Positions 1 through 7,886 of a stretch of 10,889 nt of DNA are shown in pieces. Numbering within the stretch: position 1 is the first letter of the stretch; every line of letters starts with the position of its first letter. The DNA comes from AB-629-J13 sp964518835 (GTDB lineage Bacteria; Fidelibacterota; Marinisomatia; Marinisomatales; AB-629-J13). The notes beneath the pieces are model-generated. The model had not been told where the DNA came from. It did not search any database and saw only the letters and a program-made list of their open reading frames with translations. Both the position numbers and the translations under genes were made by a program. Where the stretch lies: assembly GCA_964518835.1 (NCBI GenBank), contig CAZFKU010000050.1:1-10889 (forward strand), in the 5' to 3' direction.

Positions 1-709
1 CATCCACACCTTCTTCAGCCAATGCAATGTCATAAGAATCCGTAGCAGAACACATAGCAAACAGAAACCCTCCGTGTCCTACATAATTTTTAATGGTTCG
101 GGCTACAGCCTTTTTTTCTTCGTGAACAGATGGAAACCCCAGCTTCATTGCCAAAGATTCGAACTGCTCTTTTTGCTTTATGTACCACAAAGCAGTATGA
201 TAGCTTCTATAAAATTTTCCGTATTGTCCTGTGAAATCCTCGTGATGGAGATGGAGCCAGTCAATTTTATCAAGCCCCTGAACCAAAACTTCTTCATCCC
301 AAATGGTTTTGTATGGAACTTCTGCATACGTAAGAGCAAGGGTGACCGCATCATCCCAGGGTTGTTTATTTGGCGGAGAATAAATTGCAATTTTCGGAGC
401 TTTTTCCAGTAGAACAATTTCCATGTTGTTTTTCTCAATTTCACCGTAAATGGACAAAGTAGCGTTTCCATCAATAATTTCAAATGTTACTCCACGAAGT
501 CTGCATTCCTGAATAATAAATGGGAATTGATCAATCAAAAATGAACCGCCACGGTAATTCAGAAGCCATTCCACATTCACCCGTTCTGTAAGAACATGAA
601 AAGCAACTCCGTAAGCCTTCAAGTGATCTTTTTGAGTCAAGTCCATGGGGATGAGTATTTTTTGAGAAAAAGAAAAAGTTAAAAGAAAGGAAAGGATAAT
701 TTTATTCAT
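1..709 (-). CDS. Exported 'asparagine synthetase B-like' family protein of unknown function, C-terminus cut off by the window edge
   Basis: This gene starts at ATG 709 and runs off the left edge after 236 codons without a stop. Residues 1-15 form a short signal peptide (hydrophobic core IILSFLLTFSF, predicted cut S15|Q16). The mature part shows blocks I recognise from a family usually labelled asparagine synthetase B in Bacteroidota-type genomes: LIPMDLTQKDHLKAYG (19-34), WLLNYRGGSF (48-57), APKIAIYSPPNKQPWDD (104-120), WLHLHHEDFTGQYGKF (151-166) and GGFLFAMCSATD (213-224). The label is not supported. The N-terminus is a signal peptide rather than a Cys2 glutaminase, and no PP-loop ATP site is visible. 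The strand/turn pattern around HLHHED and Cys220 resembles a class I glutamine-amidotransferase-like fold, which is my inference. It follows the TPR gene after 6 nt with no clear SD, so it is probably translated by coupling. Family assignment is good; function is unknown. Confidence 0.85.
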   Translation of the reverse strand, partial: MNKIILSFLLTFSFSQKILIPMDLTQKDHLKAYGVAFHVLTERVNVEWLLNYRGGSFLIDQFPFIIQECRLRGVTFEIIDGNATLSIYGEIEKNNMEIVLLEKAPKIAIYSPPNKQPWDDAVTLALTYAEVPYKTIWDEEVLVQGLDKIDWLHLHHEDFTGQYGKFYRSYHTALWYIKQKEQFESLAMKLGFPSVHEEKKAVARTIKNYVGHGGFLFAMCSATDSYDIALAEEGVD

Positions 710-715
710 TTTATA

Positions 716-2578
716 TCAGCTTTTCATTTGATCTTTTAATTTTCGAACATGGAGCCTTACGGGTTCTGCTAAATAGCAATCAGGATATTTTTCCAAAAGT
801 GTAAAATAATGTTTCAGCGCTTCTTCATTATTCCCCATATAAATTTCCTGTATTTCACCCAACAAAGCCCACCCTTTATAAGCTGATTTTGTTTTTGTCA
901 ATTGTTCTGCCAGGAACTCTGCATTTTGAATTTGATTCAGCTTCAGTTGAACTAATGCTTCCCTCAGTAATGCATTGCTGAAGATGGATGCATCCGGATA
1001 ATGTTCCTGTACAAAAGCATAGGATGCCGCCGCCTCAGGGAGTTTTTTCTGTCTGAGATAAAATTCTCCAAATACAAATAATTCGAAAGCATGTTTATCA
1101 ATATCCGTTCCGTTTTGATGATATTGTGAAATAAAATTCCTTAATTCCAGCAAGTCGTTAAAATCAGGTGACATAGGTGCGGTCTTTTCTACTGCCTGTT
1201 CTAAAAAGAGAAATGCAGTGTCAATTTGACCTGAAAATAACTGAGTTAAAATGTAACGATAATGAAATTCAGCATTAAATTTTTTCAATTTCAAAAAATA
1301 TCGCTGAGCCTCATTTAAATCTCCTTTAGATAAGTACATTTCACCAATTCGCAGTTGGATATCTTTCCTCAGTTTTGACTTTGAAGCGGACTTTAATGCA
1401 GCACGGTAGGATTTTAGAGCTCCGTCAAAATCATTTAACAACCTGAATTGAATTTCTCCTAAACGGTGATAAGCAGAAGCAGAAAATGATGATGAAGGCA
1501 TGGATGTAAGTAACGAATCATAGAGTTCAAAAGCCGTATCCAGTGATTGAACGGAAATGTTTTGTTGATGATAGAAGGGATCTTCAAAGAACAAATTTTC
1601 ATCGAAAAATGATACAAAAGTGAGACCCCGGGCTACATTGGGAATAATTTTGTCCTCAAACGTCTTCCCCAGTCCTAATAAAGCCTGACCGACAGTTTTA
1701 GGAGAATTTTGAATATTGTCTTGCACCAGAATTGTTTCGTAGGCTGAAACAGCCATTTCATATTGGGATTCAATCCGCAGCCCATTCGCAAATTCCAACC
1801 AGCGATGGATATTTTTTTCTGTGGAGAAACTTAGTGTTAAATGCTGGGTAAATGCCTTATCAAATTGTTGAGTTTTAAAATAATAATCCGCCAAAACAGG
1901 TCTATAGAGCTTAGGGTCTTTTTTTATGTTGTTGTTCAAGGTGTTCACGATAATATCATGAGCATCTTCATCATCACTTATTAGCAGAATACGATCGGTT
2001 ATCATTTTTCTCTGTACCGGGTGGGAAGAAAGATAATTAAGAAATTCTATAACGGCTGTACTATAGCTTTTTCTTGAATAATGATAATTGGCAATTTCCA
2101 TTGAAAGAATGGTTGGATCATTAAATTTTACCCTTACCCTGTCCACCAGAGATTGAGCATCATTAGAAAGTCCAAGATTTGTAAAAAGGTAAAAGAATTT
2201 TTTATAGGTATTGACGTGAGCACCAAACTTTTCTTCTGCAATTGCCCATTCCTTTCTGGCGTGACTCTCTTTTTTCAATTTCCAGTATGCTTCTCCAATA
2301 TCAAGGTACGGTTCCATTTTTTTTGGAAATCTTTGTTTGTAAACTTTGATTAATGAAACAAGGTCATCATATTTTTCCATTCGGGAGTATATTTTCTTCA
2401 GGTTCGAATAAGCTTGTTGATCGTGTTCTTTATTTAAAATATCAGAGTAAATGGCAACTGCATTTTCAAGGTCTCCCCTTCTTTCCATAAGCCGTGCAGT
2501 TCTTAACGCACCGGAATTGTTTTGACAGAATGATACGGATATCTGAAGCAAAATGAAGAATAGTGTGATTTTAGTCAT
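716..2578 (-). CDS. Exported tetratricopeptide-repeat (TPR) protein, 620 aa
   Basis: I chose ATG 2578 rather than a longer reading from 2656. It begins a clear signal peptide (MTKITLFFILLQISVSFC, then Q19), has AAGGA 8 nt upstream, and overlaps the DUF4175 stop by only 8 nt. The mature protein is almost entirely helix-turn-helix repeats of TPR type. They are clearest at about residues 25-120, 365-430 (AYHRLGEIQF, FDGALKSYRAAL, IGEMYLSKGDLNEAQRYF) and 490-615 (FGEFYLRQKKLPEAAASY, ALLGEIQEIY, EEALKHYFTLLEKYP). No enzymatic motif is visible. TPR proteins generally act as scaffolds, and the signal peptide places this one outside the cytoplasm. Its likely partners are the neighbouring DUF4175, DUF4159 and AsnB-like products. 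Cys18 is preceded by Phe, so it does not make a good lipobox and a soluble periplasmic protein is favoured. The specific role is unknown. Confidence 0.88.
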   Translation of the reverse strand: MTKITLFFILLQISVSFCQNNSGALRTARLMERRGDLENAVAIYSDILNKEHDQQAYSNLKKIYSRMEKYDDLVSLIKVYKQRFPKKMEPYLDIGEAYWKLKKESHARKEWAIAEEKFGAHVNTYKKFFYLFTNLGLSNDAQSLVDRVRVKFNDPTILSMEIANYHYSRKSYSTAVIEFLNYLSSHPVQRKMITDRILLISDDEDAHDIIVNTLNNNIKKDPKLYRPVLADYYFKTQQFDKAFTQHLTLSFSTEKNIHRWLEFANGLRIESQYEMAVSAYETILVQDNIQNSPKTVGQALLGLGKTFEDKIIPNVARGLTFVSFFDENLFFEDPFYHQQNISVQSLDTAFELYDSLLTSMPSSSFSASAYHRLGEIQFRLLNDFDGALKSYRAALKSASKSKLRKDIQLRIGEMYLSKGDLNEAQRYFLKLKKFNAEFHYRYILTQLFSGQIDTAFLFLEQAVEKTAPMSPDFNDLLELRNFISQYHQNGTDIDKHAFELFVFGEFYLRQKKLPEAAASYAFVQEHYPDASIFSNALLREALVQLKLNQIQNAEFLAEQLTKTKSAYKGWALLGEIQEIYMGNNEEALKHYFTLLEKYPDCYLAEPVRLHVRKLKDQMKS

Positions 2579-5500
2579 TTTCAGATTCCTTATTAACTGC
2601 AGGATTTGAAATATCAATGGAGGGGGTTTCCAGCATGGATGATCGACTGAGAGCATTAAAATATCGGCGGATCATGGTGACATATTCCTGTGTGTATCCT
2701 GCTTTCATGGCCTGGTTCAAAGCTTCAGAGGTTAGAGTCTGCCTTTGTCCCATATCTTCCGGAAGACCTGACGGTCCTGTCAGTTTTACAATTTTGGAAG
2801 CAGTTTCTGCTAACCGTTCTTCTTTTTTCCCTCTTTGAGTCATGGATTTTTGACTGTCCAGCATTCTGGATAGAATTCGTTCCTGGCGCTGTTGTGTTTT
2901 TCTATTGTAACGCTTTTGTTTTAAATCTTTGATGACCTCATCCATGTCCTGCCCTATTCCGCTCATGTCGCCCATTCCCTTTGAACCTGATTGTGCCATT
3001 TCTTCCATTAGTTCCTGCAGGGATTTTCTTACACCCTGCTGTTGCGAAAGCATCTGCTGCATCATGGACTGCTGCATTCCTGCTGCCATTTGTCCCAATG
3101 CCAACTGCATTCCCTGGTTGTTGATTCCCTGTTGCTGCCCCGCCATTTGTTCCATTTGCTTAAGGAACTGCTCATAACCGCTGGCAGAACCTCCGGATTG
3201 CATTTGTTGGATGGATTTATGAATACTGAGAGCGGCTTCATTTAATCCTTCCATAGCTAAGTCCTGTCTGTTTTTTGCAGATGTTGTGTTCCGATCCGCC
3301 AGTCTGGAAATGGATTCATTCATTTCTGCAAATGTTTTTCCCATTGCCTTCCCCATTTCTGGAGTTACTGCAAAGGTTTCTTTGGATAGCTCCATCATTG
3401 TGGTCATTATCTGGGAAAGCTGGTCCTTCAAAATCTGCTGGTGACCCGCCAGGTCTTTCACTCTTTGAGAATTCCTTGGGGTACCTGCTGTTTTTTTTCT
3501 GAGATCTTCTTGAGATTTTGACAAGGAAAGCACATCAGACATGATCTCCTGGAATTTTTCAGCCATTTCCGCTGATGTCTCCTGCTGAAATTGCTGTTGA
3601 ATATTCATTGCCATCTCATGGAGCTGGGACAATCCGGATAATGCTGATTTGCTTGATTTTCGTGAAGATTCCAATTGTTGCTGATTCAGATTTGAAGTGG
3701 TGTTCTCAATTTGTTTTTCAGTTTTTTTAGTCAGGGAAGATTCTGCCATTTCCTCCATAGCTTCAGATACTGAAGAACTGAATTCTTCAGTGAGTCCTGC
3801 CGCTTCTTTCATAGCGGATTGGATATGGTCAAATTCTTCCTGGATCCTCAACTCGCTTTGTTCATTTCGTATAAAGGTGGAAGGATCTGTATCATTATTC
3901 ATTTCCCATAATTGTTGATCCAGATGATCCTGCTGTTCTGTTAATTGTTCCAGACGCTTGGCTACCTCATCTACTTTTTGTTCAGCCTGAATACGCTTTA
4001 AAATATCCAGAAAACGGTCCAATTCCTGCTCAATTTGGTCCATATTTTCCGCCATTTCATTGATGGCATTCATCATATCTTTTGGGTTCATGTTTTCCAA
4101 AACATCTTCAATATTTTTAAGATTCGACAATAAATCCTCCGAGATAAGCTCATGGACCAATTGATTCAGTTCACTGAATTTTTCCATAAGTTCTGGGGTA
4201 AATAGCTGATGTTTCTCTGCCGCATCCTTCAAGGATTCCATTGCTTCAGCCATTTCCTGAAATTCAGATATTCTTTCTTTTGTCTCCTCCAGGATATTTT
4301 TCATGGTCTGCTGTTGCTGCCAGTCCATGTCATTGGACTTTATCATATCAAGTTTTAAATCTTGTAATTCTTTTTGGATGGTTTCTAAGTCCTCAAGATT
4401 CATAGTCATATCTTCAATGAGATGTTCTTCTTTTTTCTCTATTCCGAAAAACAGGTCTTCAAGAGAAGGAAGACGGGCAACAAAGTTTCCTGATAATGAT
4501 TTTTTTGGTCCTGACACTTGATCGTTGTCATACAACTCAAAATGATAATGAACCTCATCTTCCGGCATTAACATCAAATCAGACAAATTCCAATCCAACG
4601 TAATGGTTTGTTTTGGTTTATTTGGTATTAGGTCAGGAACCTTGAAAACAGAAATAACCGGATCCGTTTCAATATATGCCGGTCGCTTTATCTCATAACC
4701 AATCTGTAGATTGGAAAAACCAAAGTCATCTTCAATATCAAGATGAACCGGAATTATTTGATCATCCCCTAATTCAATGATGGGATGAGGTTCATACACC
4801 GAAAGCTGGGGATATAAATCAGGGATTATTTCAAGGTGATAGGGAATTGGATCCCGATTGGTTATATTCCGATTATCGTAAAGATGAATAGTAAAAATAC
4901 CATTTTCTTCCAATAAAAACCCTCCTTCAGCTCTTTTTCCGGAAACCTGTAATGGATGTGGAGCATCATTTATCTTTAAAAATGCCTGTGCTAAATATCG
5001 ATTGGATGTGAATAGAATTGCTACGGTAGAACCTTTTAACCCCTGAACACTTGCTTGGTTTCCGGATTGAATGATTGGCTCTAAACCAGAGTAATCAGGT
5101 GGAATCAATGTAAGGGTAAATGTTTTAATGGCAGGACGATCCGTAACCATAATTCTGTATTCCGGGGAACGCACCTCTTTCCAGACCTGCCAGAAATGAT
5201 CTGCGTTGACAAATGCTTCATAAGTATAATCCCGATTAATGTCTTTGAGTTTAAATGTATATTTTCCAGAAGAATCAATTTGTGCTTTCAATAATAATGA
5301 TTCAATTTTTTCTGAATTCTTGTTAACAGGTGTTACAGGTGTAAATTCCAAAGAGACCGTATCCGGTTGTAAATGACTGGAAACCACTGTGATTTTGGTG
5401 CTATCACCTCCAAGAAGGTGAATATCTCCGGTGGAAGAACGGAGATAAAAAGGTTTTGGTGCTTCGAAATCCTTTTGAGGATGAAACCATCTATACACGG

Positions 5501-6020
5501 AATATCCTGCTGTGTCTTTAAATCCTGTAACCCCAACAGTTATAATGACAAGAAGAAATAATGCAGTGATTTTCCCTCTAGGATTATCCGTGAATGTTTT
5601 TTTGTGATCAATGCGTACCAGAGAATCTGTTACCCTGTTAATGAATGCCTGACTTAACCCTGTGGATGAACTCTTTGCCATTGTATTCTCCAACTGTAAG
5701 GCATTGATGACAGAATCTTTTTTTGGGAAGAATTTTTCACCCATAAGCTGGGCAACCCGGGACCATTGATATTTTTTTAAATAATTTGTTTGAATGAAAA
5801 GAGCACAAGCCCCCAGTCCCATAACCCACAAAGAGAATATCAATAAAATCGAATAGACTACGAACATTTTTACTTTTGCAGGGAAATAAAAAACACTTTC
5901 CAACCCTATTCCAACAATGAACAAAACCAATAGGAAAGCATAAGATACCCACAAGAATTGAATGAGATCTTTTTTGATCAGGGCTAAGCGAAACGGTTTT
6001 AAAATGATTTTCAGTTTCAT
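2571..6020 (-). CDS. DUF4175-family membrane protein with a long Met/Gln-rich coiled-coil domain, 1149 aa
   Basis: The N-terminus has hydrophobic segments at about 21-44, 52-77 and 150-168, separated by a charged loop (about 80-148). A beta-rich region follows (about 185-520: FYLRSSTGDIHLL, YSGLEPIIQSGNQASVQG, FGFSNLQIGYEIKRP), which looks like Ig-like extracytoplasmic domains. From about 525 to the C-terminus it is almost entirely heptad-like helix, rich in Glu, Gln, Met and Leu. Residues about 950-1030 are a Met/Gln/Gly low-complexity stretch, and the end holds ILSRMLDSQKSMTQRGKKEERLAE and YVTMIRRYFNALSR, which recall the DUF4175 C-terminus. Overall architecture and length fit the DUF4175 family, whose biochemical function is not established. 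The start lies 2 nt after the DUF4159 stop without a clear SD, suggesting coupling, and the end overlaps the TPR start. It is presumably the membrane anchor or scaffold of this operon's envelope module (inference). Confidence 0.85.
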   Translation of the reverse strand: MKLKIILKPFRLALIKKDLIQFLWVSYAFLLVLFIVGIGLESVFYFPAKVKMFVVYSILLIFSLWVMGLGACALFIQTNYLKKYQWSRVAQLMGEKFFPKKDSVINALQLENTMAKSSSTGLSQAFINRVTDSLVRIDHKKTFTDNPRGKITALFLLVIITVGVTGFKDTAGYSVYRWFHPQKDFEAPKPFYLRSSTGDIHLLGGDSTKITVVSSHLQPDTVSLEFTPVTPVNKNSEKIESLLLKAQIDSSGKYTFKLKDINRDYTYEAFVNADHFWQVWKEVRSPEYRIMVTDRPAIKTFTLTLIPPDYSGLEPIIQSGNQASVQGLKGSTVAILFTSNRYLAQAFLKINDAPHPLQVSGKRAEGGFLLEENGIFTIHLYDNRNITNRDPIPYHLEIIPDLYPQLSVYEPHPIIELGDDQIIPVHLDIEDDFGFSNLQIGYEIKRPAYIETDPVISVFKVPDLIPNKPKQTITLDWNLSDLMLMPEDEVHYHFELYDNDQVSGPKKSLSGNFVARLPSLEDLFFGIEKKEEHLIEDMTMNLEDLETIQKELQDLKLDMIKSNDMDWQQQQTMKNILEETKERISEFQEMAEAMESLKDAAEKHQLFTPELMEKFSELNQLVHELISEDLLSNLKNIEDVLENMNPKDMMNAINEMAENMDQIEQELDRFLDILKRIQAEQKVDEVAKRLEQLTEQQDHLDQQLWEMNNDTDPSTFIRNEQSELRIQEEFDHIQSAMKEAAGLTEEFSSSVSEAMEEMAESSLTKKTEKQIENTTSNLNQQQLESSRKSSKSALSGLSQLHEMAMNIQQQFQQETSAEMAEKFQEIMSDVLSLSKSQEDLRKKTAGTPRNSQRVKDLAGHQQILKDQLSQIMTTMMELSKETFAVTPEMGKAMGKTFAEMNESISRLADRNTTSAKNRQDLAMEGLNEAALSIHKSIQQMQSGGSASGYEQFLKQMEQMAGQQQGINNQGMQLALGQMAAGMQQSMMQQMLSQQQGVRKSLQELMEEMAQSGSKGMGDMSGIGQDMDEVIKDLKQKRYNRKTQQRQERILSRMLDSQKSMTQRGKKEERLAETASKIVKLTGPSGLPEDMGQRQTLTSEALNQAMKAGYTQEYVTMIRRYFNALSRSSMLETPSIDISNPAVNKESEND

Positions 6021-6022
6021 GA

Positions 6023-6697
6023 TTATTGTACCAATGCGTAGTAGATGATGTTCACACCCATCTGCAGTGCTTTCAGACGGATGTCTTCAGGGTTGTTATG
6101 TACCTCTGGGTCTTCCCATCCGTCCCCTAAATCACATTCGTACGTGTAAAGAACCATCAATCGATCACCTTCAAAAATACCTAATGCCTGGGGAGGTTTT
6201 CCATCGTGTTCATGGACTTTGGGCAATCCGTTTTGGAAATCGAAGTAAATATGAAAAATAGGATGATCAAAAGGTAGTTCAACGAAATCCCTGTTCGGGA
6301 ATATCCGTTTTATTTCTTCCCTGAACGAAGCATCCATCCCGTAGTTATCATCCGCATGAAGAAATGCGCCCCGGAGGAGAGTTTCCCTTAACCTCGTAAT
6401 TTCATCTTCAGAAAATCTTACATTTCCATGACCGGTTAAGTAAAGATAGGGATAGTTGTAGAATTCCTGGTCAGTAGGACGAAGACGAATTTCCTCATCC
6501 TCAATAGCAATTTTTGTATTTTCACCTAAGAATTTTAACAGATTTGGAAGACTGCTTGGGTCACTGTACCAATCCCCGCCGCCACTGTAGTGAATACGTG
6601 CAATAGTAAAATTCTGTCCAAAAACTGGGATGGAGAATAAAATAATATAAAATATTTTGAGTAAAGCAGAAGTTCTCTTTTTCATTGTGAAATTCAA
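6023..6697 (-). CDS. DUF4159-family exported protein, 224 aa
   Basis: First gene of the four-gene minus-strand operon. An N-terminal signal peptide (KKRTSALLKIFYIILFSIPVFG, then Q28) is followed by family hallmarks of DUF4159: ARIHYSGGGDWYSDP (33-47), YLYLTGHGNVRFSEDE (84-99), LLRGAFLHADDNYGMD (107-122), ELPFDHPIFHIYFDF (140-154) and LMVLYTYECDLGDGWEDP (180-197). The layout resembles a class I glutamine-amidotransferase-like (ThuA-like) Rossmann fold, but the elbow position has His-Ala-Asp rather than a Cys nucleophile, so amidotransferase activity is not expected. The start is ambiguous. TTG 6697 has GGAG at 8-nt spacing, the same spacing seen for two other genes here. ATG 6685 has no well-placed SD and would remove four residues while leaving the signal peptide intact. 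DUF4159 genes commonly neighbour DUF4175 and MoxR/Bat-type genes. Function is unknown. Confidence 0.85.
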   Translation of the reverse strand: MNFTMKKRTSALLKIFYIILFSIPVFGQNFTIARIHYSGGGDWYSDPSSLPNLLKFLGENTKIAIEDEEIRLRPTDQEFYNYPYLYLTGHGNVRFSEDEITRLRETLLRGAFLHADDNYGMDASFREEIKRIFPNRDFVELPFDHPIFHIYFDFQNGLPKVHEHDGKPPQALGIFEGDRLMVLYTYECDLGDGWEDPEVHNNPEDIRLKALQMGVNIIYYALVQ

Positions 6698-6767
6698 TGG
6701 TTTTTCTCCGGAAATGTTCCAACTTAAACTATAGTTAAAGTTAATAAATATAACATTTTAAAAAACA
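6698..6767 (-). promoter_or_regulatory. Short intergenic leader of the DUF4159 operon
   Basis: This 70-nt AT-rich gap separates the AI-2E-family gene from the DUF4159 gene on the same strand, a wider gap than any other inside the minus-strand blocks. Reading the minus strand, TATAGT (6734-6729) could be a -10 element; no convincing -35 lies 16-18 nt upstream. GGAG at 6709-6706 serves as the SD for TTG 6697. I see no GC-rich hairpin with a T-run, so read-through from the upstream gene remains possible. It may be an internal promoter making the four downstream genes a separately controlled unit. Confidence 0.35.
6721..6742. repeat. 22-bp near-perfect palindrome, candidate operator
   Basis: Half-sites AACTTAAACTA and TAGTTAAAGTT abut without a loop and are complementary at 10 of 11 positions. 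The centre overlaps the only -10-like hexamer (TATAGT on the minus strand), and the element ends 23 bp upstream of the TTG start of the DUF4159 gene. A symmetric dyad of this length overlapping a promoter is typical of a dimeric repressor site. It has no GC stem or T-run, so it is a poor terminator. Its AT-only core raises the odds of chance symmetry. Confidence 0.4.
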
Positions 6768-7886
6768 TTAAAGGAGGTGAGCATATCTAACAAGGAAAAC
6801 GACTTCCCGGGTGATGACTTTAATGACTCCCGCTGTTGGTATTGCAAACAGCATTCCAAGTGGACCCAATATGATTCCTCCGATAAACAGTGAAATCATG
6901 ACAAGCATGGGATGAAGCCCGACACTTTCTCCCACAAGAACAGGTGTGATGAGATTATTGTCAATTTGCTGGACGATGATAAACATGAGGATGATATCAA
7001 AAATAAAGAATGGAGAAGGAATTAAATTAAACATGAGATGCGACAAAGCCATATCATTTCCTAAATTATTCATAACAGAAATGAGGACCGCAGGTATCAT
7101 TCCCACAAATGGACCAACCATGGGAATTAAGTTTGAAAGTCCGGCGATAATTGAGATAAAAACAATCAAGGTTAGATTTGCACCGTATAGATTTAAAATC
7201 AATAAACCCACGAAAGAAAGAACTGCTACGCTGGAAGCAGCCATAAATTGACCGGTTAGATATTTAGACATTTGCCTTTCTACATTATGAATAATTCGAA
7301 GACCTAATTCAAAATATTTGTTTGGGATCATGGAAACTAAAGAACGGCGGAAATGATGGTATTCAATTAACAGGATAAACGTAAATACAAGAATCATTGC
7401 AGTCAGAAAGATAAAATTCATCCCGCTTTTTGCTACAGAGAGAATTTGCTGCATTAAACCGGAAAACAAAACCTGAATTTTTTCTGCAAGTTGAGGATTT
7501 TCAAGATTCCCGACAGAAGATACTCCCGGCAGAGAAGAAAGGGTGCGCTGGTAAAGGTCATTTAATTCGTTCACATAATTTTCATGGGACAATCTGTGAT
7601 AAAATTCTGATGTTTGTTGAAATAACCCTGAAGCAAAACCAAATAGAAATCCAAACAATAAAACCAAGACTCCACTCATGATAAAAAAGGTACTGAACAA
7701 CCGACTTTTTATTTTTCTCTCCAATGCATCTACCCCCGGCAATAGAACTGTGGTGAAAAGGAAAGCAAAAACCAGAATCATAACTATTGAAGAAATGTAA
7801 GGCCAAATGAAAAACAGTACACCCACTGAAATGATAATTAGAGTGAGAGTGTAAAATTTATCTATGGATTGATCTTTGGGTGTCAT
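6768..7886 (-). CDS. AI-2E-family (PerM/YdiK-type) membrane transporter, 372 aa
   Basis: Length and topology match the AI-2E transporter family (PF01594). There are paired N-terminal membrane segments (about 13-27, 31-50 and 62-87), a soluble helical loop (about 88-153), then TM segments near 154-176, 207-223, 228-245, 285-305 and 328-360. Family signatures are NLIPMVGPFVGMIPA (252-266), QQIDNNLITPVLVGESVGLHP (306-326) and GGIILGPLGMLFAIP (336-350). Family members have been tied to autoinducer-2 export, Na+/H+ exchange and other fluxes, so the substrate here cannot be named. The ATG at 7886 overlaps the TGA of the upstream cyclic-nucleotide-binding gene by 4 nt, so synthesis of the two is probably coupled and their jobs may be linked. 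It ends 70 nt before the DUF4159 start. Family confidence is high; the substrate is unknown. Confidence 0.93.
   Translation of the reverse strand: MTPKDQSIDKFYTLTLIIISVGVLFFIWPYISSIVMILVFAFLFTTVLLPGVDALERKIKSRLFSTFFIMSGVLVLLFGFLFGFASGLFQQTSEFYHRLSHENYVNELNDLYQRTLSSLPGVSSVGNLENPQLAEKIQVLFSGLMQQILSVAKSGMNFIFLTAMILVFTFILLIEYHHFRRSLVSMIPNKYFELGLRIIHNVERQMSKYLTGQFMAASSVAVLSFVGLLILNLYGANLTLIVFISIIAGLSNLIPMVGPFVGMIPAVLISVMNNLGNDMALSHLMFNLIPSPFFIFDIILMFIIVQQIDNNLITPVLVGESVGLHPMLVMISLFIGGIILGPLGMLFAIPTAGVIKVITREVVFLVRYAHLL

Noticed and set aside
74..483. Overlapping frames on both strands (74-412 plus, 178-483 minus)
   Set aside because: Both lie within the AsnB-like gene, whose own frame matches a known family along its whole visible length.
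1..709. Asparagine synthetase function
   Set aside because: Signal peptide at the N-terminus, and no glutaminase Cys2 or PP-loop ATP site.
2522..2578. TPR protein as a lipoprotein through Cys18
   Set aside because: Phe at -1 does not fit a lipobox; ordinary signal peptidase I cleavage before Gln19 is more likely.
2579..2656. Upstream extension of the TPR gene to 2656
   Set aside because: It would overlap the DUF4175 gene by 86 nt and bury the signal peptide; ATG 2578 has an SD at good spacing.
2929..3177. Plus-strand reading frame encoding a very Cys-rich 82-residue peptide
   Set aside because: It is antisense to the Met/Gln/Ala-rich part of the DUF4175 gene; the Cys codons arise from the complement of CAG/CAA/GCA-rich coding. 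No SD or independent support.
6698..6767. Intrinsic terminator after the AI-2E-family gene
   Set aside because: The dyad is AT-only and lacks a following T-run on the minus strand.
6768..7886. Naming this gene a quorum-sensing AI-2 exporter
   Set aside because: Family membership alone does not define substrate, and no luxS or AI-2 gene is visible.
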